Assembly (NCBI GenBank): GCA_040954595.2
Contig: CM082597.2
Location: forward strand, 2,666,001 to 2,730,000
From: Balanoglossus misakiensis
Lineage: Eukaryota > Hemichordata
Length of the DNA: 64,000 bases
Direction of reading: 5' to 3'
In this document: positions 1 through 12,863 of the stretch, piece after piece
Layout of the letters: each line of letters starts with the position of its first letter
How positions within the stretch are numbered: position 1 is the stretch's first letter
The notes under the pieces: model-generated
Seen by the model: only the letters and a program-made list of their open reading frames with translations
What the model was told of the DNA's origin: nothing
Databases searched by the model: none
Made by a program: the position numbers and the translations under genes

Positions 1-2910
1 CTATAGAGTTATACTGCTTGTAAAATAAGGAGGCACCGTCATTAGTTGCATAAGCTGTAATACATCCAAACAATATGCTTGTCAAGACTATCCATAATTA
101 TCATGAAAGGTAGCCATTAATTTTTCTCAATATGTCAAGTTATAAAACACTGTGTCCTGGTGACTATAACATAGTTACGAAAATAGAATTGTTACCAGTA
201 GTTATGAAGATTCCATACTGAAAAACACTGCTTCTGAAAACAAACTAATCCTGTGAACAAACGGAATACTAGTGCTGATTAGTGAACACTAAACAGAAAT
301 CTCATGGCCTGGCAAGATCTGGTACATTGAGATGAAATAGTAATAACAATACATTATGCATGGATACATTATTTTATCATTCAGTAATTATACCAGCATA
401 AATAACTTCACTAAAGTAAAAAAACGATGGCTGATGCAGCCTGTACATTTGTTAATGTGCTTCACATACTAATAAGTGATAACAATGATATGCTAAATAA
501 CTCAGGGCTAACCCAGTTGAAAACTTAATTAGTTCCAATCTTTACTACAGGATAGAAAAAAATGTTTCACCCCAGCATGAAACAGAAAGTGACATAAAAA
601 TTTATAAGTTCATAACCAAAAGTAGTGTTGTTGTTTTTTAATTAGATGTGTACAAAATTGCCTGTAAAACAGTACTTGTATAACACCAAATGCCATGTAT
701 AATAAGATCATGTAATCTAAACACAAAATTCCAAGTAAACATAAATCTAAACCCTACAGTACTAAAACTGCCAAATTCTGATTACTTAGCTGTTATGAAC
801 TGTGGGAAAATATCATGAAGAGGTCAGAAGCAAGGCTGATATGGAATCTTTCCAACGCTTGCATGTTTAACCTGATATGCCCCGAAATAGCACACTGCTT
901 CTGTCAGGGATAATCTACTGCTTTCTCCAGTACTGTTTTTAGCCAGAGGTCTTTCACTTAAGATCTGTGTTACTATTTTAATGTATTTTGTTTTTGAGAA
1001 TACACAGAAAACACAGAATATTTTCGTCGACGTATTTGAATTTTAAATTTTGAATTGCTGTAAGTCAATGCATCATTTAATATTGGATTTTGGACATACA
1101 TGAAACAAGTTTAATCTTTTTTTTATAAAAAATAGTTTTAAAATCCAGTAAAAACTTAAAAACCGAAATATATGCAAGTCTTACTTGAATTGCAATTATT
1201 TGCATATATTTGTAACTTCTGTGATCATATCCAAAAAGTCATCACTTTGATTGAATGAAATAAATATATTCACAAAATTCCAGCTTTCATCTGTACATAT
1301 TTCTGTTGAAAACTATAAAATTGTTCATAAATTTGCAATGCAAATTGCAATATTCAAATTTCCGAAATATTACATGCTTCTGACTGCATTAATAAGTTAA
1401 CCTCGTCTGAAGATTACAAATGTAATAATTTTTTTTAAATTATTACAAAGAAAGTAATTTAACAAGTTCTCAGTTCATGAGACCAATAAATTATAACAGA
1501 ATGATTACTATTTATGACAGTACGTCTAAAGAAAAAAAATATGCGTGAGGGGCCTGCTGAGGGCCCCACTTTTGTATTGTTACATTTTTTCTATTATTTT
1601 TTATGAAAAAAGAGGTTTTGACACGCCAGTAAAACATTAACAACACATTGTATTAATATTAACAATCCTGTAATACAATGAGTAAGTCATCCGAGTTTTT
1701 GATTAAAGCGAATGTAAACATGTAGGGGCCCACTGCGAGTTTTTTTTTAGAGAGAGCCGGTTATGCATCGCGTATACTTCGTTTTTGATAATATTTATAC
1801 CTTTTTTATCAGTGCATGAATTAATTGCCACTGTCTGTCGTCATGACGACGCGCCACAATATGTATCCCATACTGATTATGAGCAACATGAGAACACCAT
1901 ACTCTGTATCAGTTAAAAATAGATGTGTTTTTACGCACTTCCAACGGCAACAAGGCGTTTTTTGTCGCTAAAAAAATAATGGGGCACCCATTTCAAGAAA
2001 GCGCGGCGCGCACTGACTGCGCCTCTGCGCTGTGGATAATACAAAGAGGATTTCTCTTACCTATCAATGTGGTTCTTACTCTTGCTGCTCTGTAGAATGA
2101 GAGAGGTTCAGGTCTATCGATCTTTGAACCATTCATTCATTAATTGTTGTATAGGGGTTTCTTTCATATGGCACAGAGCCCAGATCGCTTCACACACAGC
2201 ACACACAGGTCGAGTTCGCCCGCAGGTCACGAATAAAGTGTATATTGAATATACGAGGATCCTCGTACAAAGCCTTCTTTGTTAATTCTACAATTCGTTG
2301 TGTATCGCTTGTTTATCATCGTGTTCTTTATCAATAAGTGACATTTGTTATTGGTATTTAAACATGAAATTGACAATCCATCCTTACAAATAGATGAAAT
2401 GCATTAATTTTGCGATTGTATGTGTCTATCATTATTGTGCCCGAGCCTAATTTACAGTGGTGGCGCTGTTGAGTGAGAGCCAGCAGACACTTTTCGCGAA
2501 TGCTGAACACAATCCCAACATGAGCTGCTATAGTTATTTATTTATCTGAACACTAGTGCACAGTAGCAGTGCGATAAGCCACGAAAATGTTTCATTACTG
2601 GCGCTGGTGGCGCTGTATGTTTCCCGCACGATTTCCAAAGCATCATCAAAGACAAAGTATCTCCACAAACCAACATTATAACAAAGCAAAGTAGCTGACA
2701 TTACTTTGGTGCCATCGAAAGTTCACATATATTGATTATATTTAAAAAACTTATCATAAAAAAATAATCGTGGACACACGACATTCTGGCAGTTGGACGT
2801 GGTTTATTAAACAAATTTCAAGTTAATCTATGACTGCGCTTTAACGAAATCATTGATCATTCAGCTCAACTTAGCTAGCCTAGTCACGCAACCCTGCTTG
2901 TGGGTGTTGT
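1..2910. other. AT-rich non-coding DNA
   Basis: No open frame with codon-like composition or recognisable domain is seen on either strand. The stretch is AT-rich with many homopolymer A/T runs. A short GC hairpin (GGGGCC, 7-nt loop, GGCCCC) lies near 1549-1567. The phrase GGTGGCGCTGT occurs twice, near 2460 and 2605, and may be part of a dispersed repeat. No promoter, exon or RNA gene could be supported. Confidence 0.6.
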
Positions 2911-2936
2911 GTGGTGGTTGTGATGATTATGATTAT

Positions 2937-2958
2937 TATAGTGGTGGTGGTGGTGGTA

Positions 2959-3037
<79 letters not shown>

Positions 3038-3053
3038 CGATGATGATGATGAT
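2937..3053. repeat. (GAT)n trinucleotide microsatellite
   Basis: A short GGT run leads into about 31 consecutive GAT triplets with one GAC interruption (about 2958-3053). On the two strands it reads as poly-Asp, poly-Met, poly-His or poly-Ile. All of those frames are low-complexity only and have no supporting gene context, so I call it a microsatellite and not a coding region. Confidence 0.95.
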
Positions 3054-6000
3054 TCCTCGTGATGAAAATCGTATATTCAAATGTATGTTCAGTGGGATCA
3101 ATCATTTGATTAGAACAGCCGGTTGTAACTCTTCCAACCCATCTACAGGATTGATGAAAATCGGGGCTGGTCCTCTCTCTCTTACACACACCATAATCGA
3201 GCGGGGTGGGGTCAGAATATCTCTCCAGATGTTACGCCGTCCTGCTAATCCGAGCCCGGAAAAAAGTTACCCCCGAATCAGAAATTGATTTATTTTTGAA
3301 AGATCCATTCTAAACAGCTCGCGCTTTATATAAAAAGAAGAAAAACCCGCAACTGCTGTATTAATTTTGCTCGCCCACCAACTGTTTCCAAGCAATTGGA
3401 CGCGTTAATCCGATCAGAAGGGAATCTCTCCGGCTCGTTAATGGGTCTTTTTTGAAAAATAAACAGACCGTTTGGAAAGGGATTAGTGGAAAGAATAAAA
3501 TATGATGGAGAAAAGGTTAGCGGTTACCGTGGTGACGGTATCATCCTGATTGCAAGGGCCGTTTGTCACCCAGGGAGAACTAAACGACAGAAAAGAAGCG
3601 CGGTGACCTGGACTGTTCTCGAAAGATTGTCCGCAAATGAAAGGGGGAAATGGCTGTAATCATGAGACGGCAGTTTAAACCGTCAAAGTTGCCAACTTTT
3701 GACATTATTTTCGTTATTTTCGTTCCATTTGTTGCGCTATCGATGTCTAGTAGAATTCTTCCATCGCCATATTGCCTTGGTTTTGACCAAATTTAAAACT
3801 GGTCGCTGAATGACGTCTGAATTCAAGATGACTGTCACCATGAAAACAATGCAAATTTTGCTGGTTATTTTAAATATTAGGCTGCATGAAATATTTACTA
3901 CCATTTTCCTCCGCCAAACGGCAACAGAAACTGCGCTTGCGTGACCTTTGCATTACTGAAGTGAGTGTAATAATATGAAAGGATCTAGCTGAACGACGTA
4001 TTGCTGTTACAATGTATACATAACAGTAAACACTTATCAACACTTATTATCACATCATTCCGTGTACATATGATATCAAAAACATAGCTCATGGGTCCTG
4101 TACGACCTAGAAACGCAGTGGACGACCGCCTGCCTGTCACGTGCCCAGGCTGCAAGTAGACCATTTTCTGAACTCACGAGACCCTACGAGATCTCGCATG
4201 TCTAGGCAGTTTATGCGTTGGGAAGACATTCCCACGTGACTCATGCAAACAACACATGATCCATCGTGTCAAACGGCATTGAAGTTATTTTTTAAACCCC
4301 GCATCTAATTTTATGTTTTATAAAATGATTAAATGAGTCATATAGTGTCATTTGCATGACAACAACACCCTGGCTGTGATACCGGTATTTTCCACGGAAC
4401 GTGATTTTAGATCGACAGCTAGAATTATCTCATTGTTGACGGTCTTGTAAAAGACACTATGGATTTGTTTGTCTTCCGTTCGCCAGCCTGGACTTTCTAT
4501 GGAAAGATTTTGTCAAGTTAATCACATCTCGAAATTTGTTTCAACTATCTCAGATTTCATGTTCAAGCATCTGGTGTCTTTTCATGTACATGTACCTCAG
4601 TCGAAATTGTAATAAAATAGCGCCAAGGACACTGTGCTCACATTTGGTCAAATTTGAATTGAAGCTTGAAAAACGGTGGTATTTTTCACTTCCACTTTTC
4701 GCATGATTGATTTACGGGATCATATTTTAAGAAGACATCATTACATGGGATAATATTCATATAATATAACGATCATTAATTAACGATGTTTAACTTGAGT
4801 CGGAATCTTTCTGTTTTTGGCATTTAATACTCTTCTTTACAATAACTGCTGTTTACACCATCAATGTCAACAAAGTAGTAATTTTTTATCCCTCTGTCTA
4901 CACATATTTCCTCAATCGCAGGAGACCAAAAACAACCAATAATTTTTAGTTTAATAGATAAAATATTTGCCACTGAAAGTTTACCCCGACAATGCTCATT
5001 TTGTTGAAACTAACTCGGCAGTTTTTCATATTGAAAAGATAGTGTGCGCCATATTGTTTTAACAGAGGACATAAATCAGCATTAGTGTTTTTAATACCGG
5101 TAAAAGATGAATCAGGCATGCGTTCCCCTGTAATGTTTCCATGGCGACCAAATGTAACGATGAAATAACCAGTAGGCTAATAAAATATTTCTCTCGTTAT
5201 AAAATATGAATTTTTGGTTCATAATTCAGTTTTGTTCTAGTATTATGTTGCAAACCGCTGAAATGAATTCGTTTTAGAATTCGAAGGACATTTTTGTATC
5301 CTCGCGGGAAATTGTGAAAAACAGTTTCAAACCCGTAGTCTCTTGTTTAAAATCATGCCATAAAAACCTTGATACTATGGAATGGCTCTTATATTTCATG
5401 GAGTAAAAGAAATTCAGTGTTCGAGGGTGTTTTTTATGGTTTTCTAATGATCCTTGTATTTTTGCAGATCCATAAATTAAACCTAGGTTTTTACTTGCCT
5501 GTTTGGAAGGGAAAACGCAACGGCAAAACATTTGAAAAATATTCCAATATTATACAGAATAATACCAAAATGCACACTGAAAATGTACCAAAAGTGTTGA
5601 TATCAAATATAATAAAAATACCCAAAACATCTAATACTGAACAATACCCAAATTATAAAAATACAGGCGGTCAAAAACCTTGCCAATATCACACAGTCCC
5701 AGTGAGGTCAAAATCCGTGTGGAAAAAGGCAGAAAACGACTGAAGCTGTTTTCAAAAGCGATATGCCAAGCTGAGCTATGTGTCAGATAATTGTGTTATT
5801 GAAAAGGGGGTTATTCGAAAACACCACAGACAGCCACGTGTGGCATGAGCTGCTTATTAGCCCAGATTTTGGCACATTCACCGATTTATTTTTTCTTCCT
5901 TACAAAAAAATGACGGGGAGGAATTATGCAGTAGGGTCACAATGGGTGACGTCAAAACTGATGACGTCACAATTAAGTAACCCCGCGTCACTGCCGGCGT

Positions 6001-7916
6001 CACCCCATCAAAAAATAATGAAAAAAGTGTCGCTTTTTCAGGGTATTAGGATCAATAATCGTTTTGATTCATAAACACACCATATCGTAACAATCCTGCT
6101 TGCTCCCTGAAACAAATCTTTTGTCTTTCATTCAGTGATGGTGATGACAGGAGTCTGTCGGTTTAGTACCCTACCTTGCCCTTAGTCAAGTCACATTATT
6201 TTTCCCCAACTGTTGCTTCAAAAACTTATGTGACATTTTTTCTAGTTGTCAAGTGGATTGTACTTCAGCCCCTTCCAAGTTAATCCCAAAATCAGCAACA
6301 TGCTCATCATTAATTGGGCGTCCTTTAATTCTCTTTGTTTCCAGGTTGTCTGCACTTGTATCCCAGAACAACCACGTTGCCAGGCAACCCGACTGGACGT
6401 CTCTCTTCGGATCCGTCGGCACGTCACGTGAAGTGAGGGTAGACGGACTTATACGAGGTGAAGGCCCCGAATAAAAGGCGAATAGCCACGATGAACCACG
6501 AACCGGTAAGGGCACGCTAACAGAATCTCCTAGTTTAAATAAGCTTCCCCCCTGAACTCTTCACAACATTGCAAAGTTTGGTTTTGTTTTTATCATGCCT
6601 GATCCAATTTTCATCCTAAACATAAAGAGATTACGCGGGACCAAATGCGTTATCAAATGAGGAAAATTCGTTTTCTTTAAACCTCTAAAACACACACTAC
6701 ACTCGTGATAATATCGTAACAGTCGCGCCGTTGACGCAAAACACCACTTGTTTACACGAGTTGTTTTTCAAAACACAAGCGCGCGCAGCTGAAACAAAAT
6801 AAAATGAAATTTGTGAGATAGAAAATTTCAGGAGGTAAGAGGCAGAAAGCCGGGCCAAAACCCGATGTTGTGTGTTTAATGGCGTTAGTGGAGTCAATAT
6901 TGATACAGGAAGCCGTGTAGGGCTTTTGCATCCATCTGTGGCCTCTCGATCGATGATCTCTACATCCCTAAGTAAACGCTGTAGAACAGCACTCTTGTGT
7001 TATTATAAAAACTACAAATACCCGAAATATGTTACAGCACTCGTGTGTCTTTTTAAAATCAATTCCTGAGAGCATATGTGAATAAGTTAGTGCCAATTAT
7101 GGTTGCCATGTCTGTCTAAAGGTCATAGTTTCTGCCCATTGGGGCAAAATCGAGCATGTCTCGTTTTGAGACATTTAAAATAATTAATTTTTTTAAATTA
7201 AAGAAATCTGACGCACTTGATATACATGATAAACACACTTCAGGTGAACTCTATCCTCAAAAGGAAAAAAAAACGGGTACTGGAGAGAGAATTCGACCAG
7301 GCACGCAATGTGTAACGGAATCACCCCTGACGCGTATATGCACATTGCATGCTCAATTAGTTTCAGCGTGTAATTCATCGGAAAAAAACCGTTAAGTCTC
7401 CAGATAGACAGCATAATAACCGGCGAGCCTCTCGCCCGATTAAACACACACCAGGCCGTGCAGTTTTTCGCAGCCAAACTGTGCGTAATATGGGCGGGTA
7501 CTCACTAAGAAGTCTAAAATGTCGGCCACAATGACAGGGTCCTTTTAATACCCGCGTATAGAATCAGATTGGGGTGAAGCAGCTGTGGTGTTGATGTGTT
7601 TTCATTGTGGCAGTTGAATAGCCTAGGCAAATAAAATACGAGCGGCGTACTGCCCGCCATTGCTTGTACTTCGCTTGTTCGACAGCATGTTACCCCTAAT
7701 CGCCCGCCGAGGATTTTCTTTCCCTAGAAAGTCTAAATTGCCAGGCGGCAATATATTTTATTATTGTTGTTTTTCGCTTTGAAAAGAAAACGTTCATTCC
7801 GTTGGAGCGATTATCGTCGTCGGCTGAGAAAATATTGCTTTGAATACTTTGTGGTGTGACGGAACGGTCTTGGAAAAAAATGTGAACGGTTGATATTGTG
7901 GGTTTAATGTTTCACG
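3054..7916. other. Non-coding DNA
   Basis: Short open frames occur (up to about 124 codons near 5.4-5.7 kb), but none shows a known domain, codon bias or convincing splice sites. The main item of note is the pair of CRE sites at 5947-5969, listed separately. The rest appears to be unique intergenic sequence. Confidence 0.5.
5947..5969. promoter_or_regulatory. Twin perfect cAMP-response elements
   Basis: TGACGTCA occurs at 5947-5954 and again at 5962-5969, starts 15 bp apart. This palindrome is the consensus site for CREB/ATF bZIP dimers. Two perfect copies so close together are unlikely by chance. No gene was recognised nearby, so a distal regulatory element is only an inference. Confidence 0.4.
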
Positions 7917-7984
7917 CAGAGAGAGATAGAGGGAGGGGGAGAGAGGGAAAGGAGAGATGGATAGAGAGAGACAGAGACGGAGAT
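7917..7984. repeat. GA-rich purine tract
   Basis: An imperfect run of GAGA, GGGA and GATA on the plus strand. It is low-complexity purine sequence with no coding or structural RNA signal. Confidence 0.85.
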
Positions 7985-8138
7985 ATTGCTTTATACAAAC
8001 GATATTTAATATCTAAAAAGAGATAGTTCTGACTGATTGACTATTTTGGTAAACAACTAAACTTAAGGGAGATGGATTGTAACAAGTGGCGAGTGGTCGC
8101 GTGGATGGATAGATGAGACGATGGACGGACAAACGAGC

Positions 8139-8235
8139 GAATGAATGAATGAATGAATAAATGAATGAATGAACGAACGAACGAACGAACGAGTATATGT
8201 AGGAATGAATGAATGGATGAATGAATGAATGAACG
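8139..8235. repeat. (GAAT)n / (GAAC)n tetranucleotide repeat
   Basis: Imperfect tandem GAAT units with an internal GAAC block (about 8172-8192) and a short interruption near 8193-8205. The minus strand reads as Ser/Phe/Ile/His-rich frames, which are by-products of the repeat. Confidence 0.9.
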
Positions 8236-8877
8236 AGCAATCAGGTCTCTTCCGTAGGGATAGTTTTCTCTTGAGACACATCAAACGATTTTTAAATGCC
8301 CAATGGATGCAATGGGTGCAGGATTATGTCGCTTTTTTAAGGTTCGTCCCTGCTGTTTTTAAGCTTATCGGATTTGTAATCCCGCAATGAAAGACGTTGG
8401 TTTGGCATCGTTGTCATCTGGTGTAGCGCAAACAATTCGCCTAGAGGGAGATTTCTTCACCATACAGTTATGTCGAGATCATGGAAAAAATAACAGTGTG
8501 AATCGACATTTGTCACGATTTCTAAATGGCCGCCGCGTGGACCGTCCGTTACTTATGCACACAGAGCATGCGCGGAGAGTGTTGTTATACCCGGATGACG
8601 CTCACTGCCACCAAGGCGATTATTGTTCCGTTATCCATTTTATGTATTATAGAGTAAGGTAAACAGGCCCATCACAGCAGATCAGGCATGCGCTGTTGTT
8701 TCTAAAAATAAAGAGAAATCTGCCTTGCTAGCTTTTACGAGTGCTGATGTGGTAGTGGATAACATCAGCTGGCGCGCACAAGAATCATTGGACTCGAATT
8801 TACTAAATTTAGATTTGGAAATGCTGTATGTTTTATTGAAGCCATATTTAAAAAATAATTGAAAGAGTTCGCATTGA

Positions 8878-9090
8878 CATGTATGTATGTATGTATGTAT
8901 GTATGTATGTATGTATGTATGTATGTATGTATGTATGTATGTATGTATGTATGTATGCATGTATGCATGTATGCATGTATGTATGTATGTATGTATGTAT
9001 GTATGTATGTATGTATGTATGTATGTATGTATGTATGTATGTATGTATGTCTCTCTCTCTCACTGCCTCTCTGTCTCTCGGTCTGCATAC
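8878..9090. repeat. (ATGT)n tetranucleotide array with CT tail
   Basis: About 43 ATGT units run from 8878 to about 9050, with several ATGC variants in the middle (about 8953-8975). A CTCT/TCTG tail follows. A reverse-complement counterpart, (CATA)n, lies at 27815-28036. The open frames here (Met-Tyr-Val-Cys or Ile-His-Thr-Tyr repeats) are artefacts. Confidence 0.95.
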
Positions 9091-11417
9091 ATGTATGCGA
9101 TAGCTATAGCTGGGTACGAAAGTCATAATTACAATTGTCGTCCACGCCTTTTATCATATTTATTTGGCAGCGATATACTCAATTTACTGGGCGCACTAAT
9201 AAATCAGTCAATTTTTGGTTAATAAAGTACGGGCAACCTAATAATTAATATATTTTCTAACGACACGTATGGTGTCAAAAATAGTTTCCATTGTGTCAGG
9301 GACATCCACAGGTGGGAGTAACTATCAGAAGTTAGAATTTATTAGTTTTCTACTAAACTAATTTTCCCATGCCACGAACTAGTACGTGTCCCAAGCCAGG
9401 AACACCGGCGAATTGCATTCTGGTCCCACAAGGTGTTACATGTCATTTTTGGCGCGTTTTCTCTGTTAATTGTCGGTCCGTTAAAAATACAACTTTGAGA
9501 CGAACAAAGGGACCGAGTCGAGATTTATTGATTTGGCCTCCGGGGGTGACACGCCCCAAGCTGCCGCAAATGTTGCAGAGACTTTACGTGTTTTTTTCTC
9601 TCCAATCTCTCCCTCCTCCACTTTCTTCATCCGACACGTGTATTCACTGGGATCAGCCAAGCGTTATTTCCGAAATAGCACCGCTATTTTTGTAATGGCG
9701 AATTAATGTATTGTCATTGTCGCCGACAGGATGGCACGATGTCAAAGCCCCACAACGATAACTCTATTTCCCGCGCAAACAATACACATGGTACATGAGC
9801 CTTTAATGCATTTTTCAACATTGGTTTTGAGGCGACATATGTTAAGACGATCGATATGCAGGGAGTGTATTTAGAGAAGGGCACAGACTCGGAATAGCAT
9901 GACGAATCGAGAAAAGTAATCAACATACTGTGGTATACACCACACTGGGATGACTTGCATTGCCTGTAGTTAATTAGGTTGTACCGTTAATTACGTTGTA
10001 CCGTAGGAACATTCTCTTCTATGGAGAAATTAATGTGGGTTCCAATGTCCGTTGCTGAGACTTGGTGTCACAAGCTCAGCTCACGTTTAAAACAAGTTAG
10101 CCTGATATCTCAGTTAGTACATAGAACTAGGTTTATGGTTAGTAGAGCATCTGATATGAATTCGTAGGACGTGGGTTACACAGTCACGCATAGTTCACAC
10201 TGTGGTCGTGTGTATTTTCTTTTCGGTTAGTACTGTATATGTACAGGTGTGTGTAATACCAATAGCTGGAAATATAGAAATCCAAGTTTATAATCTTTAA
10301 TGCAAAGCATGGGATATAAGTTGCTAAGGAGTCTGTGACGAGTCACGTTTTGGGATTACCTTAAACGCAGCGTTCTCGAAACGGTTTCCCGGCTGCGGTT
10401 GATAGCGACCGGCTTTGACGTCAAGTTTTGAAGGGACCACGCGGCTGCTACGAACGGGCCAGATTCCTGCGTTCCGTATTTTGACTCCACTGCGCCTAGC
10501 AACTGGGAATCCGATTGACGCTGTATGTTTGCGCACATATTTAGTGGTTGCCATCGCAACTTGTGATTCTGTTGCAGTGTCAGATTATTTTAAATATGCG
10601 TACACCCTGACCGTGGGATTTGTTGACCAATTCCGTCACGCCGATAGATCATATGAACACGTACAGTTACCATGCACGCCGCGTCTGATTCTATTTTTGA
10701 GCTGTGGATTTGTAACAGAATGACATGAGTCTAGTCGAAGTTTCAAAGCACAGGTTGCAGGACGTAGTTTTGAAGTTGCGGTTCGTGATTCGTGACCGGT
10801 CTCCCGTACAGCTTTTGTTTGTACACGCATATTTCCCCCGTTGGTTGTTTGAATTTTATCGGCAACTCGAAATACTGCACCCTGTTCGAATTTCTAACGT
10901 GAGCAGCCGGAAATAGCGAGTAATAAAAGATAGATGCTGGTTGAGTCGTGACACCGTTAGTTCTGCTTTTGTGAATTCGTTGGAAGGTCTTTGTCGAAAA
11001 TATGGCATGGTGATGCAGACAATTTCATATGCTCGTTAAATGACTACATGTACACAACCCTATCTGTAACTTTTGATAATCGTGAAAGTAAATTTGATCT
11101 GCACAATAGTTGAAGTTTCTCGGTACTCGCGTGTTCAAATTCTAAATAGTTTTAAATTTCAACCAGGTAACTATGATGTAAACGTGTGAAGAGTATTGTT
11201 ATCGTCGACTATTTGAATTTAAGTCCGGACTAATATTAAATTGTCAGTCATTCCGCGAAAGTCCCTGTCTGCATATACCGAAACCACACGGCGTATGGGC
11301 TGCGGAAATCGTTTTCAAAACAAATTCATACCATACGTAATACATTCATTCATACATACATGCACACATACGCACATACATTAATAAAAACAAATATTAA
11401 CGATTAATAAAAGTAGT
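9091..11417. other. Non-coding DNA downstream of the zinc-finger gene
   Basis: No recognisable exon is seen. A perfect TGACGTCA lies at 10416-10423 in a locally GC-richer patch (10.3-10.9 kb). A short direct repeat, GTTGTACCGT, occurs twice near 9979-10004. The open frames of 60-108 codons in this stretch show no domain and often lack an ATG. Confidence 0.5.
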
Positions 11418-11423
11418 TTTATT
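11418..11423 (-). terminator. Candidate polyadenylation signal of the zinc-finger gene
   Basis: TTTATT on the plus strand gives AATAAA on the minus strand, about 380 nt downstream of the zinc-finger stop codon. It is the clearest canonical hexamer I noticed on that side, so a 3' UTR of about 0.4 kb is inferred. There is no transcript evidence. Confidence 0.4.
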
Positions 11424-11804
11424 AAATAACTGAAAAATGTACTTGGAAATTGGAGTAATTTACATTGAAATCACACTTTGGAAGGAATGATTATTTACAT
11501 GTGTATTTCCAGGTCAAGCCCCAGTGGAAAAGACAAAAAGGCAGAAATTATTGGAAAATAGTTGTTTTGAAACAAATATGTACAAAAGTAACGATACCCC
11601 TTTGTCCTGTTGGTGAAATGAAAAACTCTTCATATTCATAGTTAACCCATAGTACTGTTTAACGGACATCCCGACAAGAAAAATACGAAGCGTCGGTTTT
11701 GCCGACGATCGTAGCGGTTTACGCAAAAGTTAAAGAAAAAAGTAAAGGTAGTTTTACAAGGGAATTCAACAATTAAAATTGGCCACAAATAATTATTCGG
11801 TTTT

Positions 11805-12836
11805 TCATTCGTCATCCATGACATCGATTTCGAAGTCTGAGTCCGGGTCATGTTCGATGTCGTCATCATCATCGTCAAAATGGTCGTGACTGTCGACGTC
11901 ACAGTCGTCTTCGGTTTGCATGTGTTCGGTTTTAATGTCTTGTAGCGGCGGGCTTTTGGCGCCCGGCGGCGAGTTCGACTGCGCCAGGCAGGAGTCGCCG
12001 TGTTTGGTCTTGTGGTATTTGAGGGAACCGTAGTGGGCGAAGCGTTTCCCGCATAGATCGCATTGTAGCGGTTTCTCGCCGGTATGGATACGGGTGTGCG
12101 ACTGCAAGTGGGCCAGCTGGATGAACTTCTTCCCGCAGACCTCGCACTGGTACGGTCGTTCGCCCGTGTGGATCTTCCAGTGACGCTGGAGGTTGGACGG
12201 GAAGGTGAAAGTCTTCTCGCAGACTTTGCACGTGTACGGTTTATCGCCGTTATGGATGCGTCGGTGCGAGCGGAGGTGCGCCGGCTGCGTGAAGGTCTTC
12301 AGGCAGACGTCGCACTTGTACGGGCGCTCGCCGGTGTGCGTTCGCGAGTGGCGCTGGAGGTTAGACGGGTTGGTAAAGGTCTTCTCGCAGACCTTGCATT
12401 TATACGGTTTTTCCTTGCTATGAATGCGACGGTGCGCCTGCAAGTAGTCGAGGCGGGTGAACGCCTTGTCGCACAGCTCGCACTGGTACGGGCGTTCCCC
12501 GGTATGTATACGGCGATGTCGCGTCAGGGTGGACAAGTTCGTGAACGTCTTCTCGCAGCCCTCACACTTGTAGTGGTTGCTGACTTTCCCCCTGGTATGC
12601 ATCACACGCCGGCGGATCAGCTCGAACAGGTGTTCCTCGAAAGTCTTCTCTTCCTCGGGGAAGCTCTTCACCAACGGCGGGGAGGCGTACGGCGCCGGTC
12701 GTTCCAGACTAGGGAACCGCACGATCCGTAGCGGAACTTTGGGAATGATCAGCGGCGTCGGAAGCTGCCTCTTGCATGCCCCCAAACATCCGGGTGTCTC
12801 GCAGTGATGGAGAATCGGCCGAAAGAACACGTTCAT
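11805..12836 (-). CDS. Seven-finger C2H2 zinc-finger protein
   Basis: This 343-residue protein is probably a nuclear, sequence-specific DNA-binding regulator. Counting from the upstream ATG at 12863 (add 9 to residue numbers from 12836), seven C2H2 fingers occupy about residues 98-120, 126-148, 154-176, 182-204, 210-232, 238-260 and 266-288. They have a strict 28-residue period and mostly TGE(R/K)P linkers, as in Kruppel-type proteins. The N-terminal 90 residues hold a Cys cluster and Pro-rich stretches but no KRAB, BTB or SCAN domain that I recognise. The C-terminal tail has an IKTE motif (a possible SUMO site) and a long acidic Asp run. I prefer the ATG at 12836 over 12863 because the bases between them look like a splice acceptor (TTCTCTTCAG). 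A 5' non-coding exon probably lies at higher coordinates. The family is certain; orthology is not assigned. Confidence 0.9.
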   Translation of the reverse strand: MNVFFRPILHHCETPGCLGACKRQLPTPLIIPKVPLRIVRFPSLERPAPYASPPLVKSFPEEEKTFEEHLFELIRRRVMHTRGKVSNHYKCEGCEKTFTNLSTLTRHRRIHTGERPYQCELCDKAFTRLDYLQAHRRIHSKEKPYKCKVCEKTFTNPSNLQRHSRTHTGERPYKCDVCLKTFTQPAHLRSHRRIHNGDKPYTCKVCEKTFTFPSNLQRHWKIHTGERPYQCEVCGKKFIQLAHLQSHTRIHTGEKPLQCDLCGKRFAHYGSLKYHKTKHGDSCLAQSNSPPGAKSPPLQDIKTEHMQTEDDCDVDSHDHFDDDDDDIEHDPDSDFEIDVMDDE

Positions 12837-12849
12837 CTTGATAATTTCT

Positions 12850-12863
12850 GCTGAAGAGAACAT
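12850..12863 (-). other. Probable 3' splice site before the zinc-finger start codon
   Basis: Read on the minus strand, a pyrimidine run ends in TTCTCTTCAG, about 15 nt upstream of the ATG at 12836. If used, the ATG at 12863 is intronic and the protein starts at MNVFFRP. The matching donor upstream was not identified. Confidence 0.45.

Noticed and set aside
12084-12731. 215-codon plus-strand frame
   Set aside because: It is antisense to the zinc-finger coding region and reflects that gene's base composition.
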